A DNA stretch of 64,000 nt from Flavihumibacter sp. UBA7668 (lineage in GTDB: Bacteria > Bacteroidota > Bacteroidia > Chitinophagales > Chitinophagaceae), in assembly GCF_002483205.1 (NCBI RefSeq), contig NZ_DLHM01000004.1, positions 248,001 to 312,000 on the forward strand. Reading direction: 5' to 3'. Shown here in pieces: positions 18,685 through 27,185 of this stretch. The notes beneath the pieces are model-generated. The model was not told the origin of the DNA, did not search any database, and worked only from the letters and a program-made list of their open reading frames with translations. Within the stretch, counting starts at the first letter, position 1; each line of letters opens with the position of its first letter. Position numbers and translations under genes: made by a program.

Positions 18685-20108
18685 GCAGGAATAGTAAGGT
18701 CTTCCTGATCTTAATCAGCCTCTCTTTAATCGTCTATCTGCCGGTTATAAATAAAGGGCTGGCATCAGATGATTTCGGTATAATGCATCGGATCGTATTT
18801 GGAGATATTTTTTTTCTGGATGGTTTTTTCAGGCCCTTATCTGATATCAGTCTGTACTTCTGTTATCTGGTTGGCGGATTTAATGGTTGGATTTATAATT
18901 TGTTCAATATTGTATTACATGCAGCTTCTGCCTTTTTGTTATTCAGGACTACCTTGCTGCTGTTTAATCAAAACAATGAAAGCCAACTTCTTTCAATAAG
19001 TGCAGCTATTCTTTTTGTGCTGTATCCATTTCATAATGAGGCGATCGTTTGGGTAGTTGGCAGGGCATCCAATCTATCCAGCTTTCTTGGATTCTGTGCC
19101 TTATACATCGCAATGTCTGGCAAACTAAGTATGGTTCGGTGTGTTGTGATAGGCTTGCTGTATTTCGGCTCACTCAGTACTTATGAAACCTCTATTACAA
19201 TGCCGGCAATTGCGTCCCTTTTTTTATGGCTTCGATATCCGGATAATAAACGGTGGGTTACTGGTTTTTTTGTGTTTGGCGGAACAGCTGTCATTAATTT
19301 AATAGTACGCAGTTTGCTTGTTAAGGAAATTGTTGGCGATTACGGGTCAAGAATGTTTGACCCATCCTTGTTTAATAATTTAATCAAGTTTTTGAAAACC
19401 GCAGGTCGTTTATTCCTTCCTCCAATGGCTTCCTCTTCTTTAATGATTTTACTTGCAATTCTTGTATTTGCTTTTGTTGCGTGGATTTTTATACAGGTTT
19501 GGAAAAAAGCGGTTGTTATAAAAAGGCAATTAGTAGTGCTCAGTCTAGCTGTTATTTTTTCCTGTGCAGTTCCTTTTCTTTTTGGTGTGAGTACCCGAAC
19601 TTTTGAAGGAGATCGGTTGCTTTATTTCCCTTCTTTTTTTCTATGCATCTGGATAAGCTTTGTTCTAATCAATTTACTAAGCAAAAAACGATTTTATTAC
19701 GTCACGGCCTCGCTTGGGCTTTTTTTTCTCATCTTTTTACAAATTAACAATTTCACATGGCGGAAAGCTGATCAGATTACCAAAACAATCCTGGCGGATA
19801 TGAGCGAGTTGCGTCCCCTTTATTCCCAAATGGTCATTCATCGTTTGCCGGAAGAATATAAGGGTGCACACGTATTCAGAAATGGTTTTCTTGAAGCTTT
19901 ACTTATTCAAGGAGTAGATACCGCCGGAATTCGGATCGGATCCTTTCAGAAGTTAATTGAAGATTCAGATATTGATCTGATTTTTCATCCCAAACCGGAT
20001 GATTATGGAAATATTTTGTTTGGTGATAGTTTAATAGAAAGGACCGGAAATAAATCTGCGCTGCCGCTTATTTACTGGAATAACCGTAATATGGTAATTT
20101 TTGAATAG
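18681..20108 (+). CDS. GT-C-type multi-pass membrane protein (TMTC/PMT-like)
   Basis: 475 residues with about 10-11 predicted membrane segments. The first loop carries an acidic pair (NKGLASDDFG), as in GT-C lipid-sugar-dependent glycosyltransferases. The stretch YPFHNEAIVWVVGRASNLSS resembles the HPxHTEAVxWxxGRA signature of TMTC-type O-mannosyltransferases, but no TPR repeats follow. The last 120 residues look soluble and extracytoplasmic. It starts within the stop of the PorU-like gene (ATGA overlap), suggesting co-translation and a role in modifying exported proteins or glycans; that is inference. Confidence 0.7.
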   Translation: MSRNSKVFLILISLSLIVYLPVINKGLASDDFGIMHRIVFGDIFFLDGFFRPLSDISLYFCYLVGGFNGWIYNLFNIVLHAASAFLLFRTTLLLFNQNNESQLLSISAAILFVLYPFHNEAIVWVVGRASNLSSFLGFCALYIAMSGKLSMVRCVVIGLLYFGSLSTYETSITMPAIASLFLWLRYPDNKRWVTGFFVFGGTAVINLIVRSLLVKEIVGDYGSRMFDPSLFNNLIKFLKTAGRLFLPPMASSSLMILLAILVFAFVAWIFIQVWKKAVVIKRQLVVLSLAVIFSCAVPFLFGVSTRTFEGDRLLYFPSFFLCIWISFVLINLLSKKRFYYVTASLGLFFLIFLQINNFTWRKADQITKTILADMSELRPLYSQMVIHRLPEEYKGAHVFRNGFLEALLIQGVDTAGIRIGSFQKLIEDSDIDLIFHPKPDDYGNILFGDSLIERTGNKSALPLIYWNNRNMVIFE

Positions 20109-20122
20109 TTTACATATCGATT

Positions 20123-20127
20123 GGAGG
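20123..20127 (+). promoter_or_regulatory. Shine-Dalgarno-like GGAGG before the radical SAM gene
   Basis: GGAGG lies 7 bp before the ATG at 20135. Most genes in this window have no such sequence, so this one is unusual and supports the chosen start. Confidence 0.55.
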
Positions 20128-20134
20128 CTAAACT

Positions 20135-21307
20135 ATGTATAAAGCGGGCGATTATATTTCAAGGGGGATGAGGTTCCTTAATAACCAGGTTCGGCCTGGT
20201 AATAAAAAACTATCAACCCTAATGATTTATGCAACAGATTTGTGTGATTCTGCCTGCAAGCATTGCCTTATATGGGCAAAACGTCCTGTAAATTTCTTAC
20301 CTAAGGAGAAAATCGCTGAGGTAATGCATAGCTCCTGTATTACAAAATCCACCAGTATCGGATTGGAAGGTGGAGAGTTTTTACTTCATCCTCATGCAAT
20401 GGATATTCTTCAATGGTTTGAAGAACATCATTCAAGATTCGATCTCTTATCCAATTGTCTGCAACCGGATCAGTTAATTGAAGCAGTTAAACGCCATCCC
20501 CCCAGGCATCTTTATATTTCTCTGGATGGTAATGCTGAAACTTACCTGCATATGCGGGGAAAAGCGGGTTATGATAGTGTAATCAGGGTGATTGAAGAAT
20601 TGCATAAAACCCTTCCCGTATCTGTTATGTTTACCCTTTCTCCGTATAATGATTTTGAAGATCTCGAACACGTAGCCGGAGTCTGTAAAAAGTACGAGAT
20701 TGATTTACGTGTTGGAATATACAATGATATCGCCTTCTTTGATACAATGGACAAAGCCCATGCAACTGCTATTGGCGCCCAAAAAGGAACTGCTCCACTA
20801 GTATTCAAAGATGTAAAGAATCGTGATAAACAGGTTCAAACGATTCCTGATTCTTCACCGCTGGATTTGAGCCAGGCAGATTTTATTCAACAAATTCCGG
20901 ATCTGGTAAAAGAATTTGCTGAGAATTATGATTTTATGGTTTTGTATAATGAATGGAAGAAGGGGGGATTGAAAATGAAATGTTACAGCATTCTGGACAG
21001 TCTGGTGATTCTTCCAAATGGCGATGTGCCCATTTGTCAAAACCTGGATCTTAAAATCGGGAACATCTTTCAGTCAAGCCTTGACGAGATATTTAATGGC
21101 CCGGCTACCCGTGAATTACATAAAGAGTATGTACATAATTGCAACCAGTGCTGGCTCAATTTTCACCGCAAATATGATGTGATATTATACCGAACCTTTG
21201 AAAAATATTTTGGCCGGGCTGTTACTAAAAAAGTTTTTGGTTATTATCAATGGGAAGAAACAGCTACAAAAACATACGCTGAAATAATGACTCCTGTTAA
21301 TAAGTAG
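20135..21307 (+). CDS. Radical SAM protein with SPASM-like C-terminus
   Basis: 390 residues. The radical SAM [4Fe-4S] motif CxxxCxxC is at C37-C41-C44 (LCDSACKHC), followed by GLEGGEFLLHP and LYISLDGNAETY typical of the partial TIM barrel. C-terminal cysteines C283, C301, C336 and C339 (KCYS...PICQN...CNQC) fit a SPASM/auxiliary cluster domain. Such enzymes modify peptides, proteins or cofactors. Start support comes from GGAGG at 20123. It is 26 bp downstream of the GT-C gene and convergent with the next gene (1 bp between stops). No precursor peptide is evident, so the substrate is unknown. Confidence 0.85.
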   Translation: MYKAGDYISRGMRFLNNQVRPGNKKLSTLMIYATDLCDSACKHCLIWAKRPVNFLPKEKIAEVMHSSCITKSTSIGLEGGEFLLHPHAMDILQWFEEHHSRFDLLSNCLQPDQLIEAVKRHPPRHLYISLDGNAETYLHMRGKAGYDSVIRVIEELHKTLPVSVMFTLSPYNDFEDLEHVAGVCKKYEIDLRVGIYNDIAFFDTMDKAHATAIGAQKGTAPLVFKDVKNRDKQVQTIPDSSPLDLSQADFIQQIPDLVKEFAENYDFMVLYNEWKKGGLKMKCYSILDSLVILPNGDVPICQNLDLKIGNIFQSSLDEIFNGPATRELHKEYVHNCNQCWLNFHRKYDVILYRTFEKYFGRAVTKKVFGYYQWEETATKTYAEIMTPVNK

Positions 21308-21308
21308 A

Positions 21309-22337
21309 TCAGGCATTGTGTAATTGGTCCAATAATTTATAGAGCATTTTTAATTGTCTTATTTCTATTTCAGAGTTTAGATTTTGTTCTGTTGCATGGA
21401 AAAAAGATTGAATGGCGGGATAAAAACCCAGCAGGTTTGAACTGTGATTTTGAATAGACGGGATTGAACTATTGGCTGTCATATATGTATATCTTTCCTG
21501 AGGTTGTTTAATAACTTTCTCTAATGGCACACCAAATAGTTGTGCTGGTTTTTTACTTTTCTCCAGTGTAGAAGGATAATTGGATTGAATAATTGAATCT
21601 GGTTGGTTAATTTCTAAGGTTTCTTGGCTGCTGGTCCAGCTGTATTGGGAAGATAATTCCAAAGAACCCTTTACCCCGGAATGATCTAGATGTAAAAATA
21701 TAGTTTCCCCATTTGTATTTTTAATTTTTGAAACAAAATCCAATTTAGCCGGTCCAAACAGAAAAAGGCAATAATCCAGCGGATGTATAAACACTTCATA
21801 TAAGACATTGCCTTCAGGATAAGCTCCTGTTCTGAAGCAATATTGATAACTGAGTGGTTGATTGATCAGTTTTTTGGTTAACTGCCCGATGGGTGCAAAG
21901 CGGCGTTGAAATCCAAGCCTTAATACCAAATCAGTTGAAGCCGGAAGTATGCCATTAAGTTCTGTTTCCGAATAGCCAAGAGGTTTTTCAACATAAACTG
22001 ATTTATTAACTGCCAGCAATTGTTTGACTATTGCCGACTGGCTTGCCGGTGGGGTCGAAACAAACACGCCTCTGATGGATGAATCCTTTATAATATCGTC
22101 CAGCTTATCGGTTCCCCTGCAATTGGTAAAACGACTGGCTGCTCTTTCTGCATTTAATATCGATTTTGTACAGATAGCAGTTATTGGAATCCCCATATGC
22201 CAGATACAAGGATAAAGTTGGGTGGTCGCATGCTCACCTGCACCAATTATGGCATATCTGTATTTTGTCTCAGAAGACTGGTTTAAAAAGCCAGCCCGTT
22301 TAATTGCTCTATATCTATTGATTAATGTTTTTATCAT
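21309..22337 (-). CDS. Gfo/Idh/MocA-family oxidoreductase
   Basis: 342 residues. The N-terminal Rossmann motif is AIIGAGEHA (G32, G34), and the segment YVEKPLG near residue 118 is the family EKP motif with the catalytic or cofactor-contacting Lys. The C-terminal half is the alpha/beta domain; the expected dyad region is FIHPLDYCLFLFG (HxxD). Members oxidise or reduce sugars and sugar nucleotides with NAD(P). Its first ~25 residues are an extra N-terminal stretch. Placement among putative glycosyl/methyl-transfer genes suggests a role in sugar modification, which is inference. Confidence 0.85.
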   Translation of the reverse strand: MIKTLINRYRAIKRAGFLNQSSETKYRYAIIGAGEHATTQLYPCIWHMGIPITAICTKSILNAERAASRFTNCRGTDKLDDIIKDSSIRGVFVSTPPASQSAIVKQLLAVNKSVYVEKPLGYSETELNGILPASTDLVLRLGFQRRFAPIGQLTKKLINQPLSYQYCFRTGAYPEGNVLYEVFIHPLDYCLFLFGPAKLDFVSKIKNTNGETIFLHLDHSGVKGSLELSSQYSWTSSQETLEINQPDSIIQSNYPSTLEKSKKPAQLFGVPLEKVIKQPQERYTYMTANSSIPSIQNHSSNLLGFYPAIQSFFHATEQNLNSEIEIRQLKMLYKLLDQLHNA

Positions 22338-22422
22338 AATTAAGGGTCCTCTGGCTATTCAGCCCGAATTGGAATTTACTTTAAATTTATAACTTCGGCT
22401 TTATTAGGATATAAATAATTCA

Positions 22423-23472
22423 TTGTTGGGAAATTCCTTTAAAATTGATGCTTCTCGAAAGCAGGCATTTATTCTGTCAGTTCAAGGCCTGAGAGCAGAA
22501 CAGATTGGAATAACACAATATGAGCGGGCATATTTTTCCCATCTGCAGTTATACTTACCGTATTATGTAGGCATCTATTCTTCACTATTGGAACAAGCCC
22601 TGGTTAGAACAAAAGAAAACATCCATAACTTAAGTGTAATTGATTATGGTGCAGGTAATGGAATGCTGGGTGCTTATTTGAAATTTATTGGTGTTGGTCA
22701 GGTTTTTGTAAATGATATTAATGAGTCCTGTATTCGAGGATGTAAAGCGTTGGCGTCAGCATTGAATCTGGAATTGGATGGATATTTTCAAGGTGATATT
22801 GCTTCTCTGAGTCAGATTAATCAACCGGTAGATATATTGTTATCCACAGATGTAATTGAACATATATACAATCCTGAGCAATTTGTGAAAGAAATGAAGT
22901 TGCTCCAGCCTTTCATGGTTGCTATTTTTACAACGGCTTCAAATCCTTTTAATAAGATAAAAGTTCATCAACTCAGAAAACTGCAACACAGAGACGAATT
23001 TTTGAATTCAGCTGATGTTTTGTCCAATGCAGAAAACAGTTATAGGACTCCTTATTTTGAACGTCGATCAGAACTTCTTGTTGAATATTATCCGACATTA
23101 TCACGCGAAGAAGTGAAGTTGATTTCATCCAAAAGCAGAGGATTAATGAAAGAAGATCTTTTTAAGCTGGCGGATTCGTATCTCCTGGACGGAAGCCTGC
23201 CGGAAAGGGCGCCGGAAAAGTATAATACCTGTGATCCAGATACAGGAAATTGGACTGAACGGATTTTGCCGGATGGTTCTTTTAAGCATCTTGCAGACAA
23301 ATTTGGGTATGCAATTAAGATATTGCCTGGCTTATATAATTCAAACAGAGAAACTCCGGCGGGGTGGTTAAAAAAAATCGCGAACCGGTTCATACTTCAT
23401 TTTCCTGAATTGGGTAAATATATAGCTCCATATATAGTGCTTATTTTTTCGCCAGAAAGGGATAATAAGTGA
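22423..23472 (+). CDS. Class I SAM-dependent methyltransferase, TTG start
   Basis: 349 residues. Motif I is VIDYGAGNGMLGAYL, followed by VNDINESC (acidic ribose-binding end of strand 2) and DILLSTDVIEHIYNPEQF (motif around the SAM pocket), as in Methyltransf_11/12-like enzymes. The C-terminal ~180 residues are not a recognised domain. No in-frame ATG precedes the core; after the stop at 22405-22407 the only usable start codons are the TTGs at 22423 and 22426. It is divergent from the oxidoreductase gene, 85 bp apart. The methyl acceptor is unknown. Confidence 0.8.
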   Translation: MLGNSFKIDASRKQAFILSVQGLRAEQIGITQYERAYFSHLQLYLPYYVGIYSSLLEQALVRTKENIHNLSVIDYGAGNGMLGAYLKFIGVGQVFVNDINESCIRGCKALASALNLELDGYFQGDIASLSQINQPVDILLSTDVIEHIYNPEQFVKEMKLLQPFMVAIFTTASNPFNKIKVHQLRKLQHRDEFLNSADVLSNAENSYRTPYFERRSELLVEYYPTLSREEVKLISSKSRGLMKEDLFKLADSYLLDGSLPERAPEKYNTCDPDTGNWTERILPDGSFKHLADKFGYAIKILPGLYNSNRETPAGWLKKIANRFILHFPELGKYIAPYIVLIFSPERDNK

Positions 23473-23494
23473 AAATTTTACCCGGGTTAGCTGA

Positions 23495-25117
23495 TTATTT
23501 TGAAATTTTCAGTAATAGAAACTGAGACGTTTCTTTTATTGTATCAATCGTTAGATTGTTATTGATATTTTGCTGATAACTCAAATCTGATCCCGGATCC
23601 AGAGGAGCTTTATTAATTATTAAAAATTGGGAATTTGCTGAATCTGCTAAATTGTTTTCTTTTGATAAAGTTAAAGTTGAAACGGCTTTATTTTCAAATT
23701 TCAGGAAGTATTCATTCATTTCAGTTGTAAAGGAATCATTGGTGTAGACCATTACTGTATCTTTTTTTGAAATTGCTTCATTTTGAATATAATTTGCCAG
23801 TTTTTTATGTTCTTCGAATTGAGGGTAGGTTGGTTTAATAAAATCAAATAGGGGGCGTATTAAAAAGATTCCGGAAAAAAGTATCAGTGAGATGCCGACA
23901 TTCTTAATTGGAAAAGTTGTTTTCTGAACAAATCGGTTTAAAAGCAGAAATAGAAATATTAATAAATAAATAAACTTTATTTCGCCGGCATTTATTAAAT
24001 ATAGTGTAAGGAATGCAATCAGATAAAATAAAGGAAGCAGGTTAAATTCAGCAGGTGACTCAAAATACCGTATCAAAAAATTTGATGAGATTATTGCAGA
24101 AAGAGGAATGAGAAACATGAAATGCCTGGGATCCTGACATAGAGGAATATAACTTGAATAGGAAAGACTCATGAAGTTGGAAGAAAGAAGCAGAATAAGG
24201 AAATACAGTGATATACCGGGAGGATTCAAATTACTGTTTATTTTTTTTCTGTAAAGAAGGGCACAAATTGCCGGAATAAGCACCAGCGCATCACTATTTT
24301 TTAGAAAGGAAAGCCATAGTTCATATCCGATTCTTTTAAGAGTATAAATGAAGGGGAGAAGGTTGAAGGTGCAGGAATTTTCGTAATTATTATTCAACAA
24401 TACCTGATAACGAAACAAGCCATTTCCCGCAAAATACCAATATGATCCAAAATAAATTAAGGCTAGTATGGAGCCTGTGATAATGCTTGTTTTCCACCAT
24501 TTTTTATGCTGACCGTTTATTGTATCTTTTAGAAATATAAATACTAACAACGGGATGAATAAAATAATTGTTTCCTTGGATAGGAAAATCGCAAATAGAC
24601 AAATGGTAAACCATATGGCATGTTTGCGGTAATTCTCAGCTGAGAAATTCAGATAGCTATTGAGTGCTGTTAAAAAGAAGAATGCAATTCCACTGTCGGG
24701 CCATAAACGATGTGATGCAAATAAAGCTGAATACGTCAATAGAAACAAGACAGCGGAAAACGTTTGAATGGTTCTTCCGGATTTTCTTGAAAGTTGAAGA
24801 ATTGCCCAACAAGTACCCAGAGTGGAGAGAATTCCAAACAGTGCACTCGTAAAATCATTTATGCCGAATAACCAATAAAAAAAGCCAGTAATTATTATTG
24901 GAAGCCATCTATGGGCGAAATGATCAGAACTGGTAAACCAGTTAAAATCACCTTGAGTTAATGTTGCGGCATAGCGGGCATAGTTGATATCATCCATTCC
25001 ATAGAATCCTAAGTTTGCCAGCCAATGATGAAGTAGTAAAAAAAACAAACAAAACAGCAGAACCCATCGCTCATTAACTACAACAGGTAATTGTTTTTTA
25101 AACGGTGGCGGGTTCAT
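23495..25117 (-). CDS. GT-C/ArnT-PMT-like membrane glycosyltransferase
   Basis: 540 residues with about 11-12 membrane segments. The first periplasmic loop carries the acidic pair expected in GT39/ArnT-like enzymes (GFYGMDDINYARYA), followed by SDHFAHRWLP and, later, SHRLWPDSGIAFFF, the general PMT_2 layout. It likely transfers a sugar from a polyprenyl-phosphate donor to a lipid or protein on the outer face of the inner membrane. Donor and acceptor are unknown. It lies 16 bp downstream of ribE on the same strand; that pairing is probably incidental. Confidence 0.78.
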   Translation of the reverse strand: MNPPPFKKQLPVVVNERWVLLFCLFFLLLHHWLANLGFYGMDDINYARYAATLTQGDFNWFTSSDHFAHRWLPIIITGFFYWLFGINDFTSALFGILSTLGTCWAILQLSRKSGRTIQTFSAVLFLLTYSALFASHRLWPDSGIAFFFLTALNSYLNFSAENYRKHAIWFTICLFAIFLSKETIILFIPLLVFIFLKDTINGQHKKWWKTSIITGSILALIYFGSYWYFAGNGLFRYQVLLNNNYENSCTFNLLPFIYTLKRIGYELWLSFLKNSDALVLIPAICALLYRKKINSNLNPPGISLYFLILLLSSNFMSLSYSSYIPLCQDPRHFMFLIPLSAIISSNFLIRYFESPAEFNLLPLFYLIAFLTLYLINAGEIKFIYLLIFLFLLLNRFVQKTTFPIKNVGISLILFSGIFLIRPLFDFIKPTYPQFEEHKKLANYIQNEAISKKDTVMVYTNDSFTTEMNEYFLKFENKAVSTLTLSKENNLADSANSQFLIINKAPLDPGSDLSYQQNINNNLTIDTIKETSQFLLLKISK

Positions 25118-25133
25118 GATAAAAAGCGTCTAC

Positions 25134-25724
25134 TTATCGATTGCAATGATTCAATCTGTTTACATACTTACCGATAATATCAAACTCGATATTGACTTTT
25201 TTTCCGAATTCTATGTCTTTAATTGTCGTGTGAACAAAAGTATATGGAATAATTGCCACTGTAAATTCATCCACAGATACATTGAAAATTGTCAGGCTGG
25301 TGCCATTTACGGAGATAGAGCCTTTTTCAATTATCAATGCTTCAAATTCTTCAGGTATTTTAAACCGAAATTCCCAACTGCCTGATTTGTCTTCTTTTGA
25401 AATACAGATTGCTGTACAATCTACATGACCCTGGACTATGTGACCATCCAGCCGGTCATTCAGCCGCATGCAGCGCTCCAGGTTCACCTGATCGCCGGCT
25501 TTCCAGTTGCCAAGATCCGTCTTGATGAGTGTTTCCGCAATAGCCGTAACCCGATGCAGGCCATTTTCAAGGGCATCAACAGTAAGACAGACGCCATTGT
25601 GTGAAACGCTCTGGTCAATCTTTAAATCATGAGAAATAGGTGATTCCAGCCAGAAGATCCGGTTGGTTCCTTCGTTTTTTATCTCCTTTATAGTGCCTAA
25701 AGCTTCAATGATTCCTGTGAACAT
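25134..25724 (-). CDS. ribE: Riboflavin synthase (alpha chain)
   Basis: 196 residues with two lumazine-binding repeats. Repeat 1 starts MFTGIIEALGTI and includes VSHNGVCLTVD; repeat 2 starts GHIVQGHVDCTA and includes ISVNGTSLTIFNV. It dismutates two 6,7-dimethyl-8-ribityllumazine molecules to riboflavin. Length and N-terminus are standard. It is divergent from rpsU. No FMN-riboswitch-like sequence is visible upstream. Confidence 0.97.
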   Translation of the reverse strand: MFTGIIEALGTIKEIKNEGTNRIFWLESPISHDLKIDQSVSHNGVCLTVDALENGLHRVTAIAETLIKTDLGNWKAGDQVNLERCMRLNDRLDGHIVQGHVDCTAICISKEDKSGSWEFRFKIPEEFEALIIEKGSISVNGTSLTIFNVSVDEFTVAIIPYTFVHTTIKDIEFGKKVNIEFDIIGKYVNRLNHCNR

Positions 25725-25765
25725 AGCTGCAAATTAGGGGCAAATCCAGTTTTACTGAAAAAGGA

Positions 25766-25796
25766 TTTGGACTTTATCAGCTAATTCCTATCTTTG
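25766..25796 (+). promoter_or_regulatory. rpsU promoter, Bacteroidota consensus
   Basis: TTTG at 25766-25769, a 19-bp spacer and TATCTTTG at 25789-25796 match the Bacteroidota sigma-factor consensus (TTTG ... TAnnTTTG). Transcription would start about 7 bp further on, leaving a leader of roughly 25 nt before rpsU. Confidence 0.8.
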
Positions 25797-25813
25797 CCGT
25801 CCAAAAATCTACC

Positions 25814-25821
25814 AAAGGAGG
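25814..25821 (+). promoter_or_regulatory. Strong Shine-Dalgarno of rpsU
   Basis: AAAGGAGG lies 8 bp before the rpsU ATG (25830). A full-strength SD is exceptional in this window. In Bacteroidota, bS21 with bS18 and bS6 occludes the 16S anti-SD, and an SD on the rpsU mRNA has been proposed to allow autoregulation (established in related species, inferred here). Confidence 0.85.
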
Positions 25822-25829
25822 TATATTCT

Positions 25830-26027
25830 ATGCTGATTATCGATTCTAAAGACTGCGAAAACATTGACAAAGCGCTCAAAAAGTATAAAAAGAAATTTGA
25901 GAAAGCCAAAATTCTGGTTCAATTAAGAGATCGCCAGTCCTTTACCAAGCCGTCTGTTAGACGCCGTGCAGAAGTTCTGAAGGCCGTTTACAAACAGCAG
26001 GTAGCAGCCGGAAAGTTCGAAGTTTAA
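25830..26027 (+). CDS. rpsU: Small ribosomal subunit protein bS21
   Basis: 65 residues beginning MLIIDSKDCENIDKALKKYKKK, with the basic QLRDRQSFTKPSVRRRAEVLKA core of bS21. A longer frame from 25794 starts inside the promoter and is not translated. The start is set by AAAGGAGG with 8-bp spacing. The product sits next to the 3' end of 16S rRNA on the 30S platform. It is followed by a terminator at 26053-26097. Confidence 0.96.
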   Translation: MLIIDSKDCENIDKALKKYKKKFEKAKILVQLRDRQSFTKPSVRRRAEVLKAVYKQQVAAGKFEV

Positions 26028-26052
26028 TCGATCTTACTGTTCAATATAGTAT

Positions 26053-26097
26053 AAAGAGATCGAAGCAATCTTGTAGATTTGCTTCGATCTCTTTTAT
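26053..26097 (+). terminator. Strong rpsU terminator abutting the xerC start codon
   Basis: AAAGAGATCGAAGCAA (26053-26068) pairs with TTGCTTCGATCTCTTT (26079-26094), a perfect 16-bp stem, followed by TATATG. The recombinase ATG (26098) begins 3 bp after the stem, so any transcript crossing from rpsU would fold its ribosome landing site. Confidence 0.8.
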
Positions 26098-27009
26098 ATG
26101 TCTGTAACTATCGATCCAACTATTGATGATTTTTTGTCCTATCTCGCTTTAGAAAAGCGCTACGCCAGCACCACACTAAGGGCTTATCAGGACGATCTGC
26201 TTGTTTTCAGGGATTTTCTGGTAGTAGAATTCGATGTCAGTGATTTGCTGCTGGCCAGTACTGTAATGGTGCGATCCTGGCTTTCCTCCCTGAAAGATGG
26301 CCGCTCTCCATTAGCAGCAAGTTCCATTGGTCGCAAACTATCTTCTCTTCGTTCATTTTATAAATACTATTTAAAAAAAGGGCGGATTACCGTATCTCCG
26401 GTTGCTCAGCTCTCTGCTCCAAAAGCCGCAAAACGCCTGCCTGTGTACCTCGAAGAAAAGCAGGCGAAACAACTCCTGCTCAATACCAGTTCCGGCGATG
26501 GTTGGAAAGGATGGACCACAAAACTGGTTATGGCAATTTTTTACCAGACCGGTATGCGATTGAGTGAACTGGTGAATTTGCAACACCAGCAGATCGATCC
26601 GTACCAGAAGAACCTGCGTGTTTGGGGAAAAGGAGGGAAGGAACGCATCATTCCCATACAGCCTGCCCTAATTGATTTGATCAGGGAGTATGAGGAGAAT
26701 AAAAAAAGGGATTGGGGCAGTTTTGAGTTGAAGGATCAACTGCTGGTTACAGAAAAAGGGAAGCCGGTTTATCCGAAATATATTTATCGGCTTGTTCGGT
26801 CATACCTGGCTGAACTGACAACATTGAAGAAGAAGAGTCCGCATGTGCTTCGGCATAGTTTTGCGACCCATCTGCTGAATGAAGGAGCGGAGCTGAATGC
26901 GGTAAAAGAGCTCCTGGGACATGCAAGTTTAGCGGCTACTCAGGTATACACCCACAACACCATCGGCAAGTTGAAAGAAGTTCATAAAAAGGCGCATCCG
27001 AAGGGTTGA
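26098..27009 (+). CDS. xerC: Tyrosine recombinase, XerC/XerD-type
   Basis: 303 residues. An N-terminal SAM-like core-binding domain (IDDFLSYLALEKRYASTTLRAY) is followed by the catalytic domain with TGMRLSELVNL (Arg), the KGGKERIIP beta-hairpin Lys, HVLRHSFATHLL (His-x-x-Arg), LLGHASLAATQVYTH (His and catalytic Tyr). Length and position next to rpsU and hpf fit a housekeeping Xer protein that resolves chromosome dimers at dif, rather than an element integrase. Whether it is XerC or XerD is not certain. Confidence 0.9.
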   Translation: MSVTIDPTIDDFLSYLALEKRYASTTLRAYQDDLLVFRDFLVVEFDVSDLLLASTVMVRSWLSSLKDGRSPLAASSIGRKLSSLRSFYKYYLKKGRITVSPVAQLSAPKAAKRLPVYLEEKQAKQLLLNTSSGDGWKGWTTKLVMAIFYQTGMRLSELVNLQHQQIDPYQKNLRVWGKGGKERIIPIQPALIDLIREYEENKKRDWGSFELKDQLLVTEKGKPVYPKYIYRLVRSYLAELTTLKKKSPHVLRHSFATHLLNEGAELNAVKELLGHASLAATQVYTHNTIGKLKEVHKKAHPKG

Positions 27010-27185
27010 AATATTAGTCTAAAATGCTGTATGTGAATGATTTGCGAAATTTAAAAATAGTTCCTTTCATTCTTGGTAAATGAACCTCTTTATGTTATCT
27101 TCATAACGACAGACGGTTCCAAGCCTATGACTATTTCATACACCGGAAGTTCTTTATTTATTGTTCACTTTAAACGTGATATGTT

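Noticed and set aside
20000..22420. RiPP precursor peptide near the radical SAM gene
   Set aside because: No short plus- or minus-strand frame with leader-core character was found.
25725..25765. FMN riboswitch for ribE
   Set aside because: The short region upstream of ribE lacks the conserved FMN-aptamer blocks.
25794..25829. Upstream extension of bS21
   Set aside because: Begins in the -7 promoter box, before the expected transcription start.
26098..27009. Recombinase as a phage or island integrase
   Set aside because: Size, motifs and housekeeping context (rpsU, hpf) fit a Xer protein, and no cargo or attachment repeats are near.
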